Assembly: GCA_964653285.1 (NCBI GenBank)
Contig: CAZZEX010000015.1
Span: forward strand, 4,432 to 68,431
Direction: 5' to 3'
Source: CAZZEX01 sp964653285
GTDB lineage: Bacteria; Chloroflexota; Anaerolineae; B4-G1
DNA length: 64,000 nucleotides
Of the stretch, positions 7,290 to 15,283 are shown one piece after another (within the stretch, counting starts at the first letter, position 1; each line of letters opens with the position of its first letter). A program made the translations under genes and the position numbers. Below the pieces are notes generated by a model that had not been told where the DNA came from, did no database searches, and was given only the letters and a program-made list of their open reading frames with translations.

Positions 7290-9044
7290 TCACGCGCCCC
7301 ACACGCCCAGCCGCTGGCGAAACTCGTCCTTCAACGCCCGGAAGCGGCGGTAGGTCTCCATCAGTTCAACGTACCAGCGGTCGAACTCGGCGCGGCGGTC
7401 CTGGTGGGCGTAGATTTCCCGCAGCACGGCGGCGTAGCCTGCCGCGACCGCGTAGTTATCCCGCCCCCGCGCGTCAATGCGCGCCTGCATCAGGCGGCGA
7501 TAGCATTCAGTGGCCCGGTCCAACGCTTCATCACGAGTTGTGCCACTGAACGGTGCTGGCGCCAGGGAGCGCAGGAAGACAGCCTGGGGCGTGCTGCCGG
7601 CCAACAGCCGTTCCACCTCGCTCCCGGCGGCCGGCTCCTCCCCCCAACCGACGGTCAGGTAGAAGCCGCCCAGCAGGCCAAGCAAGCTATTCCGAGTCGC
7701 GCCTTGCTCGGCCAGAGCGTATTCGTAGGCCTCGGCGTGACGGCTCTCGGCCAGCAGAACCTGGATCAGCAACTCGGCCTCCGGCGAGGGCCAGTCGTAG
7801 TACAGGGAAGGCCGGTGGCTTACCGCTTTGTCTCGCAGGAAGGAGATGACCTCTTCCACCACCTCCACACGCCGCCCATTGTCAATTCGCCCGGCCAGGT
7901 CGCGCAGACGTTGGTAGCCAGCGAAGTCGGGCTGGGCGTAGAAGGCAGACTGCGCGGCTGTCAACGCTGCGGACAGGTCGCCGCGCTGCTCCAACGCCCG
8001 GCTCAGCCGGCGCTCCAGTTGAGGCCGCGCCGGGTCGTGGGGCCACCGATGCTCCGACCAGGTTTCCGCCAGGGCCAGCGCCTCGCGGGCCAATACCTCC
8101 ACCTGCTCCCAGTCGCAGGTCGCCTCGGCGTGGTCCAGCAGCGGGATAAAAAGCATGGGATGCTGCCGGCGCAGGCGACGACACAGCGCCAGGTCATCCT
8201 CGGCACGTTCCTGGTGCTCGTAAAGGCGACGCAGCATGTGCAATGAGAAAGGTGTGAAGCCTTCCCGCTCAGTCCATTCCTCCAGTTCGTTCAGGAGATG
8301 GGCTTCCAGCGCTGCCAGTTGCTCGGGCGTGCTTTCCGTCACCAGGTACTCCATGTAGTACAGAGCCATGTGCTCCCAGGCGCGCTCGACGTACTCCTCC
8401 GGTGGGCAGACCTGCCCCAGGGAGACCAGGTAGTGTCCCACGACTGCCTTCACGTCGGTCGCCAGCCAGCCACCGATCTCCTCGAAGCCAAACCAGTCAT
8501 ACGTGTCGCCCCATACGACGTCGAACAGCTTCTCATAGGCGGCAGCGGCCACGGTGTGCTCGCCGGCCTGATGGTAGCGATCGGCCTGACTGAAGAAATC
8601 GTCCAGGATGTCAAAGGCCTCCAGTTCCGGCTCGTAGGTGTCGGTGTGATCCTCCTCCCAGGCCCAGACCTCTTCCTCCTCGTAGAAGAGGCGTCTCTGG
8701 CAGGCGGCGGCGAAGTCGTCAATCTCGTCAAGAAAGTCCTCGGCGTCGGGGGCCACCGGCTCGGCTGGGGGTTGTTCGGTGGGCCGGAAGCGGGCCAGGA
8801 ACTGGCGGCGGGCCAGAGGATCGAGTTGCGCGACGAACTCGCCGATCAGGTCGAGCAGTTCGCGACGGCTGAGGCCGGCCAGGGCCCAGGCCAGATCGTC
8901 GCCACGTGCGTCGGCCTCGGCCCGCTCCAGCAGGTAGAGGCAGGCCAGTTTGAGCGCGCCCAGCGTATCGACGCGCTGGTTGCGGGCCTCGTCCCGCGCC
9001 GCGTCGCTCAGCGTGCGTCTGCCAGCGGGCGATGTCCTTGTCAA
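7290..9044 (-). CDS. Large helical-repeat protein, N-terminus uncertain
   Basis: A 584-aa acidic, almost entirely helical protein with TPR-like helix pairs from about residue 150 to the end (for example YHQAGEHTVAAAAYEKLF and ERRLSRALEQRGDLSAALTAAQSAF). The N-terminal segment WALAGLSRRELLDLIGEFV resembles the region after the zinc finger in bacterial SWIM proteins. The first 15 residues overlap a different reading frame that encodes helicase remnants, so the true N-terminus may have been lost by a fusion at about 9040. No function can be assigned with confidence; a scaffold role is typical for such repeats. Confidence 0.5.
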   Translation of the reverse strand: MTRTSPAGRRTLSDAARDEARNQRVDTLGALKLACLYLLERAEADARGDDLAWALAGLSRRELLDLIGEFVAQLDPLARRQFLARFRPTEQPPAEPVAPDAEDFLDEIDDFAAACQRRLFYEEEEVWAWEEDHTDTYEPELEAFDILDDFFSQADRYHQAGEHTVAAAAYEKLFDVVWGDTYDWFGFEEIGGWLATDVKAVVGHYLVSLGQVCPPEEYVERAWEHMALYYMEYLVTESTPEQLAALEAHLLNELEEWTEREGFTPFSLHMLRRLYEHQERAEDDLALCRRLRRQHPMLFIPLLDHAEATCDWEQVEVLAREALALAETWSEHRWPHDPARPQLERRLSRALEQRGDLSAALTAAQSAFYAQPDFAGYQRLRDLAGRIDNGRRVEVVEEVISFLRDKAVSHRPSLYYDWPSPEAELLIQVLLAESRHAEAYEYALAEQGATRNSLLGLLGGFYLTVGWGEEPAAGSEVERLLAGSTPQAVFLRSLAPAPFSGTTRDEALDRATECYRRLMQARIDARGRDNYAVAAGYAAVLREIYAHQDRRAEFDRWYVELMETYRRFRALKDEFRQRLGVWGA

Positions 9045-9050
9045 AGGCGA

Positions 9051-9240
9051 CTATCGGATAGCGCCGCTGGAGGTGGCCGTGACGCTTCTTGAAGCCGTTC
9101 TCCTGGGCGATGCGACGCACTTCGTAGGGGATGGCATCCACAGCGAGGAATCTACCTCCACGGTCACGGACCTTGCCGCCAGCGGCCTCCAGCGCCTTCT
9201 GGAAGAACGCCTGGGTGTACTCGGGGATGAGCCTACGAGG
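9051..9240 (-). pseudogene. C-terminal fragment of a SNF2/DEAD-type helicase
   Basis: One minus frame reads RRLIPEYTQAFFQKALEAAG, then FLAVDAIPYEVR and FKKRHGHLQRRYPIVAFDKD. The PEYxxAFF...ALxxxGG pattern is found after the motor domains of large SNF2-like helicases. There is no start, motor motif or stop in the right place: the fragment is cut at about 9240 on one side and fused to the 584-aa frame on the other. Confidence 0.4.
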
Positions 9241-9416
9241 ATACTATCCTCCCGCCGGAGCGGGTGGGCTCGCTGGTGGACACTGAGGGCCGCTTTCGTG
9301 ACGGCACGCGGTTGCTTCGGCGCTACGGCCGCCTCCGCACCGGCGAACTCAAGGCCGAATGGCGTGCTCAGATCGAGAAGTTCGCTGCCGGTGACCCACC
9401 CTTGCGAAGGTTGTGA
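9231..9416 (+). pseudogene. Unidentified C-terminal gene fragment
   Basis: The plus frame from 9231 reads EDTILPPERVGSLVDTEG, then RLLRRYGRLRTGELKAEW and ends with DPPLRRL and TGA at 9414-9416. Residue use looks like real protein, but there is no start codon and I do not recognise the family. Its left end abuts the helicase fragment at about 9240 and its stop lies in an inverted repeat. Confidence 0.3.
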
Positions 9417-9495
9417 ATAGCCTCGACAACGAGGGGGACGCTGGTGAGCAGAGACGCTTCTGGCCTGAAATCTGCTCACAAACCTTCGCAAGGGT
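9398..9495. repeat. 98-bp element with 19/20-bp inverted ends
   Basis: ACCCTTGCGAAGGTTGTGA (9398-9416) is repeated in inverted orientation at 9476-9495 with one extra base. The interior has no gene. The size and ends are those of a small palindromic or MITE-like element. Confidence 0.5.
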
Positions 9496-9520
9496 TACCT
9501 CCCAAAGACTCCCCCCGCAC

Positions 9521-9580
9521 TTGACATCCTGGCTACATGGAGTATAATTAAAACGATTGAACTTATAGACTTTATAGGTT
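9521..9580 (+). promoter_or_regulatory. Consensus promoter plus Rrf2-type operator
   Basis: TTGACA (9521-9526) and TATAAT (9543-9548) are 16 bp apart. Just downstream is an imperfect dyad, AACTTATA (9560-9567) and TATAGGTT (9573-9580), of the size bound by Rrf2 dimers. It precedes the rrf2 remnant by 11 bp, so autoregulation of the ancestral gene is likely. Confidence 0.6.
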
Positions 9581-9591
9581 AAAGAGACGCG

Positions 9592-9896
9592 ATGAAACTC
9601 TCCATATGCTCATACTCAAGTACGGCCGCATCGTGCACAGTCACAAAGGGCCCCAGGGAGGATACTACCTGGCTCATCCCCCACACCAGATCAGCCTGGC
9701 AGAAGTTGTGCGCCTGCTGGATGGGCCGCTGGCCCCCATCAGTTGCGTGAGCGAGACGGCCTACGAGCCCTGCGGCTGTCCCGATATGGAGACCTGCGGT
9801 TTGCGGCGGGTGATGAAAGAAGTGCGCGATGCCGTGGCCGGGATTATGGAGCGCACCACCCTGGCCGATCTGGTCGCCGGGCAAATTCCCCCCTGA
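9592..9896 (+). pseudogene. Rrf2-family regulator lacking its HTH region
   Basis: Full-length Rrf2 proteins begin MKLS and have a winged helix before the GxQGGY motif. Here ATG AAA CTC TCC at 9592 gives MKLS, and within a few bases the frame that continues is ILKYGRIVHSHKGPQGGYYLAHPP (from 9606): about 40 codons are missing with a frame change. The C-terminal half is intact, including the Fe-S ligand cysteines in ISCVSET..CGCPDMETCG and the ending TTLADLVAGQIPP. A 96-aa product could start at ATG 9606 but would have no recognition helix. It precedes pstS by 75 bp. Confidence 0.7.
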
Positions 9897-9971
9897 AGCC
9901 GATTTTATATTTTTGTCATTTTCCCGATAATACCACTAGAAATTCCGTAGTATTCCTTAAAGGAGGTAGAA

Positions 9972-10952
9972 ATGTCAACGACAACTCGAAAGCGGTGCCA
10001 CGCCTGGGTGCTCGTCCTGCTCCTGTTAAGCACGTTGCTGGTCAGTTGCAGCCCGAAGGAGGACAACCAGCCTGCATCGGGTGAACTGGAAGGCACCATC
10101 ACCGTCTCCGGAGCCTTCGCCCTGTACCCTATGATGATTCGCTGGGGCGAAGAATTCCACAGTCTCCACCCTGGCGTCACCTTCGACATCTCAGCTGGCG
10201 GCGCGGGCAAGGGGATGGTCGATGCCCTGGCCAACGCGGTAGACATCGGCATGGTCTCGCGTCCCATCTTTGACGAGGAAATCGAGAAGGGGGCCTTTTG
10301 GGTGGCAGTGGCCAAGGACGCGGTAGTGTGCACGGTCCACGCGCAAAACCCAGTGCTGGAGCAACTCCTGGCCCAGGGGATCACCCGCGCCACTGGCGAG
10401 TCGATCTGGATCACCGGAGAGGTCACTACCTGGGGACAGGTGGTGGGCAGTGAGGCAGGGGATGAGATCCACGTCTACACCCGTGCCGACGCCTGTGGTG
10501 CGGCCAAGACCTGGGCCAAGTACCTGGGCGACTACAGCCAGGAGGACCTGCAAGGCATCGCCGTGCAAGCCGACCCCGGTCTGGCCGAGGCAGTGCGCCA
10601 GGACACTCTGGGCATCGGCTACAACAACCTCAACTTCGCCTACGACGCGGATACGGGCAGGCCGGTGTCTGGCATCCAGGTCGTTCCCCTCGACCTCAAC
10701 GAAAACGGGCGGATTGATCCTGAGGAGGACTTCTACGATTCCAAGGCTGATCTGATGAAGGCCATTGCCGAGGGATCCTACCCTTCTCCGCCATCCCGCG
10801 CCTTGAACCTGGTCACCAGGGGCAAACCCAACGGCCTGGTCAAAACCTTCATCGAGTGGGTGATGACTGAGGGACAGCAATACCTGGAAGAAGTGGGCTA
10901 CATCCAGTTGACCCAGGAGATGCTCGACGAGGGGCTGTCCAAGTTGAAGTGA
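9972..10952 (+). CDS. pstS: Phosphate ABC transporter substrate-binding lipoprotein
   Basis: A 326-aa precursor. Residues 9-27 are a hydrophobic signal ending in the lipobox LVSC, so the protein is a lipoprotein. The mature part begins with GTITVSGAFALYPMM and contains SAGGAGKGM and the DACGAAKTW segment of the PstS-like class II binding fold. An ideal ribosome site, AAGGAGG, lies six bases before the ATG. It binds phosphate outside the membrane for PstCAB. It is separated from pstC by 0.7 kb of repeats, which is unusual for a pst operon and probably the result of insertions. Confidence 0.9.
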   Translation: MSTTTRKRCHAWVLVLLLLSTLLVSCSPKEDNQPASGELEGTITVSGAFALYPMMIRWGEEFHSLHPGVTFDISAGGAGKGMVDALANAVDIGMVSRPIFDEEIEKGAFWVAVAKDAVVCTVHAQNPVLEQLLAQGITRATGESIWITGEVTTWGQVVGSEAGDEIHVYTRADACGAAKTWAKYLGDYSQEDLQGIAVQADPGLAEAVRQDTLGIGYNNLNFAYDADTGRPVSGIQVVPLDLNENGRIDPEEDFYDSKADLMKAIAEGSYPSPPSRALNLVTRGKPNGLVKTFIEWVMTEGQQYLEEVGYIQLTQEMLDEGLSKLK

Positions 10953-11074
10953 GGGCCGGGAACTGGTTGCGGGCGGCCGGGATGGGGCTGCCCGTAATCA
11001 GTCAATTATACGCAGTTTCGGGCTACGAGAGGTGAGTCGTAGGGGCTCAAAATTATGAAAAAAAGGTATCTTTT

Positions 11075-11195
11075 GGGTCTTTGGGAATTCCCGTGGTTTG
11101 AGTTCCGGACTCCCCAACTCGTTGGGGATGCGGTGCGAGGAACCCGAACAAGTTCGGGCCTCCAGTGTGCCCGCCACGGCAGTTCCCAGAGAGCC
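11075..11195. mobile_element. MITE, copy 1, with 22-bp ends and 8-bp target duplication
   Basis: The ends GGGTCTTTGGGAATTCCC.. (11075-11096) and ..GGCAGTTCCCAGAGAGCC (11174-11195) are inverted repeats with four mismatches. The element is flanked on both sides by TATCTTTT (11067-11074 and 11196-11203). The inside has two perfect hairpins, CCCCAACTCGTTGGGG and CCCGAACAAGTTCGGG, and no gene. A second copy lies at 60963-61092. The ends and the 8-bp duplication resemble ISL3-family elements (inference). Confidence 0.8.
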
Positions 11196-11301
11196 TATCT
11201 TTTCAAAAAGCTGGGGCGAAAGCTATCCGACCCTGTATGGCGGTTAGCAAAACCGCCCTACGTTGCCTCTACCCCAAGATATTGAAAAGATACAAAAAAA
11301 G

Positions 11302-11439
11302 TGACTACTCAGGCATCGTCATTCTGAGCGACCGAAGGGAGCGAAGAATCTCGCGTTGGCAATGCTTCGACACTCAGAGAACGAGATTCCTCGTCGCTAC
11401 ACTCCTCGGAATGACGCATCACGGGCAGCCTGAGTAGTA
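11302..11439. mobile_element. Small palindromic element between 10-bp direct repeats
   Basis: ACTACTCAGGC (11304-11314) and GCCTGAGTAGT (11428-11438) are perfect inverted repeats. The element is flanked by ACAAAAAAAG at 11292-11301 and 11440-11449. Inside are inverted segments of the GTCATTCTGAGCG / GGAATGACG type common in bacterial repeat families. Between this element and the 11075 MITE lies a hairpin, GGCGGTTAGCAAAACCGCC (11239-11257). Confidence 0.65.
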
Positions 11440-11460
11440 ACAAAAAAAGGGTGAAGAGTC

Positions 11461-11667
11461 ATGGTCAAATTTCCTTGGAGTAAGAACATCAGAATCTACT
11501 ACACCGAGCATGCCGATTTCAATGCGGTGGTTCATACTTTAACCGGAATGGGCATAGTATGGCTTATATCCCTGGCCTGGCATTATGCTGTGCCTGTTTT
11601 GGTAGTCGGAGCGGCATTTTTCCTCACCGCTCTCGTTATGGAATTCCATGCTCACCGTACCGGATAA
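11461..11667 (+). CDS. Small two-helix membrane protein
   Basis: A 68-aa protein with a basic N-terminus (MVKFPWSKNIRIYYTEHADFN) and two hydrophobic helices at about residues 22-43 and 44-62. A GGGTGAAG site precedes the ATG. The last 20 bp overlap the pstC start, so translation of pstC, which lacks its own ribosome site, may be coupled to it. I do not recognise a family. Confidence 0.5.
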   Translation: MVKFPWSKNIRIYYTEHADFNAVVHTLTGMGIVWLISLAWHYAVPVLVVGAAFFLTALVMEFHAHRTG

Positions 11668-12634
11668 ACCTGCTCCATTACCGGGGATCCTAGGCCCGAA
11701 GTCGCGGACAGAGTGGCGGCGGCTCCAGAACCGTCTGGGCGGCAGGGTGATGGGCGGGATGGCAGCAGGCACGGCGCTGCTGGTGATGGTGATGGTGGCC
11801 GCGTTGCTGGCGCGGGCCTGGCCCATCCTGCGCTGCAAGCCCCTGGGCGAATTGTTGCTGGGCACTTCGTGGCACCCCCTCGAGGGGGCGTTCGGCTTCT
11901 GGCCGTTCATCGTGGGTACTCTGTGGGTGACCGCTCTAGCAATGGTCATTGCCGTGCCGCTGTGTACACTATGCGCGATCTACCTGGCCGAATATGCCCG
12001 CCCGAGGATGCAACGGGCAGCGAAACCGCTGATTGACCTGCTGGCGGGGATCCCCTCGGTGGTCTACGGCCTATGGGGCACACTGACCGTGGTGCCCCTG
12101 ATCCGCGAGCACATCGGTCCCTGGGCCGACCGTCACCTGGGGCACATCTCCCTCCTCTCCACGGCAGCCAACCCCACCGGCTATGGGGTGCTGGCCGGCG
12201 GCATCGTCCTGGCGGTGATGGTCTTCCCCATCATCATCTCGGTGATGGAGGAAGTGCTGCGCTCGGTGCCCGATGGACTGCGCGAGGCCACCCTGGCCCT
12301 GGGCGTCACGCGCTGGATCATGGTGCGCAAAGTGGTCCTGCGCCGGGCGCTGCCGGGGGTCATCGCCGCCGTGGTGCTGGGCTTCTCCCGCGCCTTCGGA
12401 GAGACGATGGCTGTGCTGATGGTGGTGGGCAACGTGCCCCAGGCGCCCCGCTCCATCTTCGACGCCGCCTACCCGCTCACCGCGCTCATCGCCAACAACT
12501 ACGGAGAGATGATGTCGGTGCCCCTGTATGACGCGGCGCTGATGGGAGCGGGCCTGTTCCTGTTGCTGGTCGTGCTGGGATTCAACCTGCTGGCCCGGCT
12601 CATCTTGCGGCGAGCAGCAAGGAGAGCGATGTGA
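11648..12634 (+). CDS. pstC: Phosphate ABC transporter permease PstC
   Basis: A 328-aa membrane protein with six predicted helices. The coupling (EAA) loop is visible as VPDGLREATLALGVTRWIMVRKVVLRRALPG, followed by the GFSRAFGETMAVLMVVGN segment conserved in PstC. It forms the transmembrane channel with PstA. The ATG at 11648 has no clear ribosome site and overlaps the small membrane gene; an internal start nearer the first helix is possible. The stop is one base from the pstA start. Confidence 0.9.
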   Translation: MLTVPDKPAPLPGILGPKSRTEWRRLQNRLGGRVMGGMAAGTALLVMVMVAALLARAWPILRCKPLGELLLGTSWHPLEGAFGFWPFIVGTLWVTALAMVIAVPLCTLCAIYLAEYARPRMQRAAKPLIDLLAGIPSVVYGLWGTLTVVPLIREHIGPWADRHLGHISLLSTAANPTGYGVLAGGIVLAVMVFPIIISVMEEVLRSVPDGLREATLALGVTRWIMVRKVVLRRALPGVIAAVVLGFSRAFGETMAVLMVVGNVPQAPRSIFDAAYPLTALIANNYGEMMSVPLYDAALMGAGLFLLLVVLGFNLLARLILRRAARRAM

Positions 12635-12635
12635 G

Positions 12636-13493
12636 ATGAGACGAAGCCTGCTGTGGAAGATTGAAGAAGCGGTGATGAAGGGGCTGATGATCGGGGCGCT
12701 GGTACTCGTGTTGGGATGTTTACTTCTCATCCTGGGCACGGTGCTGTGGAGGGGACTGCCAGCGGTGAACCTGACGATGCTCATCCAGGCCCCCCAGGGC
12801 GGCTTTTACACCGGCGCCGAAGGGGGTATCCTCAACGCCATACTGGGCTCGCTCTACCTGGCCGTGGGGGCCACGCTGGCGGCTTTTCTCCTCGGCCTGC
12901 CGATCGCCCTCCACCTGCAGGTGTATGCCGGCCGCTCGCGGCTGGTTGAGGCGGTGCGTCTTTCGCTGGACGTGCTGTGGGGAATACCATCCATCGTCTA
13001 CGGCGCTTTCGGCTTCAGCCTGATGCTCTTCCTGGGCATGCGCGCCTCGCTGCTGGGGGGGATCATCGCCCTCTCATTGGTGGAACTGCCCATCATGTGC
13101 CGGGCCATCGAAGAGGTGCTGAAGATGGTGCCCTTCGAACTGACGGAGTCGGCGTACACTCTGGGAGCCACGCGCTGGGAAGTGGCCTGGAAAGTAGTGG
13201 TGCGCCAGGGGTTGCCGGGGATCACCTCCGCGATATTGCTGGCCTTTGGGCGGGGGATCGGGGACGCGGCCTCGGTGCTGTTCACCGCCGGCTACACCGA
13301 TAACCTGCCCACCTCGTTGCTGCGTCCGGCCGCCTCGCTCCCTCTGGCAATCTTCTTCCAATTGGGCACGCCCTTCCCGGCGGTGCAACAGCGGGCTTAT
13401 GCCTCGGCGCTGGTGCTCACGGCCATCGTGCTCGTCATCAGCGTCCTCTCCCGCCTGGCATCGGAGAGGCTATCCAGGTACGTGGTGAAATAA
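12636..13493 (+). CDS. pstA: Phosphate ABC transporter permease PstA
   Basis: A 285-aa membrane protein with six helices. Typical PstA features are WGIPSIVYGAFGFSLM, the coupling loop VPFELTESAYTLGATRWEVAWKVV and GRGIGDAASVLFTAGYTD. It pairs with PstC. The gene starts directly after pstC and ends 15 bp before pstB; GAGGAG before pstB serves the next gene. Length and motifs are normal. Confidence 0.9.
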   Translation: MRRSLLWKIEEAVMKGLMIGALVLVLGCLLLILGTVLWRGLPAVNLTMLIQAPQGGFYTGAEGGILNAILGSLYLAVGATLAAFLLGLPIALHLQVYAGRSRLVEAVRLSLDVLWGIPSIVYGAFGFSLMLFLGMRASLLGGIIALSLVELPIMCRAIEEVLKMVPFELTESAYTLGATRWEVAWKVVVRQGLPGITSAILLAFGRGIGDAASVLFTAGYTDNLPTSLLRPAASLPLAIFFQLGTPFPAVQQRAYASALVLTAIVLVISVLSRLASERLSRYVVK

Positions 13494-13508
13494 TCGAGGA
13501 GTTGTGCT

Positions 13509-14273
13509 ATGACTCAGCATCAGGCTCACATCTGCGTTCGGGAGCTCAACGTTTGCTATGGAGCCCTTCAAGTCCTGAAGGGTATCTCGGTGGACATTCC
13601 GGCCAACCAGATCACGGCCATCATCGGCCCGTCAGGATGCGGCAAGACGACGTTCTTGAAGTGCATCAACCGCCTGATTGACCTGGTTGACGAGGCGCGG
13701 GTGTCGGGAGAGATCACGGTAAACGGTATCCAGGTCCTCGATCCATTGGTGGACGTCACCGAGGTGCGGCAGAAGATGGGACTGCTCTCTCAGCGGCCCT
13801 ATCCTCTGCCGATGTCCATCTACGAGAACGTGGCCTTTGGGCCGCGCATCCACGGCCTGCGCGATGGGTGGAACCTGGACCAGACGGTGGAGCACTACTT
13901 GCGGGTGGTCGGCCTGTGGGACGAGGTACAGGACCGGCTCGACGGGGCGGCCTCAAAACTCTCCATGGGCCAGCAGCAACGGCTCTGCCTGGCGCGGGGG
14001 TTGGCGGTGGAGCCGGAGGTGTTGCTGGGCGACGAGCCCACCTCGGCGCTGGACCCGATCTCGGCCCTGCGGATTGAACGCTGCTTTCAGGAGCTCAAGC
14101 AGAACTACACCGTAGTCATCGTCACCCACATCCTGCGGCAGGCCCAACGGCTGGCCGACTACGTCGTCTTCCTTTATATGGGCGAGATCGTCGAACATGG
14201 CCCAGCACGGGAGCTCTTTGAGCATCCCAAGGAGCCCCGCACGCGCGCTTATATCAACGGGGAGTTCAGCTAA
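13509..14273 (+). CDS. pstB: Phosphate ABC transporter ATPase PstB
   Basis: A 254-aa cytoplasmic ATPase. Walker A is GPSGCGKTT, the Q-loop region QKMGLLSQRPYPLPMSIYENVAFG is typical of PstB, the signature is LSMGQQQR instead of the usual LSGGQQQR, and Walker B reads VLLGDEPTSALDP with Gly before the Asp where Met is common. The H-loop is VIVTHILRQAQR. It energises PstCA. No phoU follows; the next feature is a tRNA gene. Confidence 0.92.
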   Translation: MTQHQAHICVRELNVCYGALQVLKGISVDIPANQITAIIGPSGCGKTTFLKCINRLIDLVDEARVSGEITVNGIQVLDPLVDVTEVRQKMGLLSQRPYPLPMSIYENVAFGPRIHGLRDGWNLDQTVEHYLRVVGLWDEVQDRLDGAASKLSMGQQQRLCLARGLAVEPEVLLGDEPTSALDPISALRIERCFQELKQNYTVVIVTHILRQAQRLADYVVFLYMGEIVEHGPARELFEHPKEPRTRAYINGEFS

Positions 14274-14295
14274 TTCTCCCTGGGTGTTACAGCGT

Positions 14296-14324
14296 TTGAA
14301 CGATTCCTCCACTCGTGGTATAAT
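14296..14324 (+). promoter_or_regulatory. Promoter of the tRNA-Ser gene
   Basis: TTGAAC (14296-14301) and TATAAT (14319-14324) are 17 bp apart, and the mature tRNA begins 14 bp after the -10 box. Confidence 0.7.
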
Positions 14325-14338
14325 GCATCCGGTCGTTG

Positions 14339-14426
14339 GGAAGGATGGCCGAGTGGAGGAAGGCACGCGTCTGGAGAACGCGTGAGCAGCAATGCTCCGT
14401 GGGTTCGAATCCCACTCCTTCCGCCA
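14339..14426 (+). tRNA. tRNA-Ser (anticodon GGA)
   Basis: The acceptor GGAAGGA pairs with TCCTTCC, G73 follows and CCA is encoded. The anticodon stem CGCGT/ACGCG closes the loop CTGGAGA with anticodon GGA, which reads UCC and UCU serine codons. The long variable arm (GAGCAGCAATGCTC) is typical of tRNA-Ser, and the T arm is TGGGTTCGAATCCCA. Confidence 0.95.
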
Positions 14427-14475
14427 CCACGGGGCGGCCCCACTCAGGGGTCGCCCTCTTCTGCGGGAGGATGCC

Positions 14476-14800
14476 GATGCGGGTCACGATCCGCCGCGCC
14501 TCACCTGACGATGCCGAAGCCATCTCCGCCGTGTGTCTCCGCCGTGTGGGGGATCGTTTGCGCGGAGCGGGCCTACACCGCCGTGAATCGTCCCTTCACG
14601 CCCCAACAAGAGTGGGACTACATCGCCTCTCTCTCCGACCGCGAGGGCATCTTCCTGGCGGAGGTGGACGGTCGCGTCGCCGGCTTCCAATCCCTGGACC
14701 TCCGGGCCAGGTACACCGACTCTTTCGACCACGCCGGCGTGGTGGGTACCATCATCCTACCCGAATGGCGACGAGAGGGCATCGGCCGCCGCCTGGCGAT
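14476..14800 (+). pseudogene. GNAT acetyltransferase, frameshifted and truncated
   Basis: ATG 14476 begins MRVTIRRASPDDAEAISAVC, the usual GNAT start, then a frameshift at about 14545 moves the similarity to the frame reading AERAYTAVNRPFTPQQEW, EGIFLAEVDGRVAGFQSL and IILPEWRREGIGRRLA, the acetyl-CoA-binding motif A. The similarity stops directly after that motif at about 14797, where the sequence becomes the antisense of the convergent gene. Confidence 0.7.
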
Positions 14801-15064
14801 CTCGCGCTCGTACTCCGGGAAGTACCGGCCGATGACGGTGAGGTCGAAAGAGCGCAGGATTGATTCCTTGGGCTCACGTTCCAAAAGGAAGCGAAACGAC
14901 TCGGTCACCAGCGCCTCGGGGCTGACCTTGCCCCCAGACAGCCGTTCGTAGTCGGCCTTGCGAAGGGTCACACGATGGCGGCTCTCTTCCTGCCCCTCCT
15001 TCACGGTCACCTGTAACTCATAAGTGTCACCGTGGTCTGTTTTTTGCACTTCGATGTTCGCCAC
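14618..15064 (-). CDS. Small conserved hypothetical protein with chimeric C-terminus
   Basis: The first 95 residues (MANIEVQKTDHGDTYELQVT to FPEYEREIARR) look like a complete small protein of a widespread family of about 90 aa with ESFRFLLEREPKESILR and VIxRYFPEYE. After that the frame runs into the antisense of the GNAT remnant and ends only at 14618, giving 148 aa. The native stop was therefore removed by the same junction (about 14800) that truncated the GNAT gene. The function is unknown. Confidence 0.5.
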   Translation of the reverse strand: MANIEVQKTDHGDTYELQVTVKEGQEESRHRVTLRKADYERLSGGKVSPEALVTESFRFLLEREPKESILRSFDLTVIGRYFPEYEREIARRRPMPSRRHSGRMMVPTTPAWSKESVYLARRSRDWKPATRPSTSARKMPSRSEREAM

Positions 15065-15283
15065 TCCTGAACCTCCTATCTATCGCGCTTATCCTCAACC
15101 CGCCGTTCCACACCAGGGCCGCCAGACAGGCACCGATCAGCACTATTGCAATTATATGTACGATGGCGGGGAAGGGCAAGAGCGCGCCTACTGACTGCGT
15201 GTCCCCGCCGCCTCCCACCGCCTCAGTGCAAGCTTTGCAGCAGAAGTTTGTGCAAACTTTGCACTGGAACCCACGAGCAGTCC

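Noticed and set aside
8298..9092. Plus-strand open frame of 264 codons
   Set aside because: Antisense to the 584-aa helical protein and rich in Gly/Leu/Val from complementing Ala/Glu-rich codons.
11066..11293. Larger element bounded by GTATCTTTT and AAAAGATAC
   Set aside because: The inverted pair is only nine bases and one arm is the target duplication of the MITE, so it can be chance.
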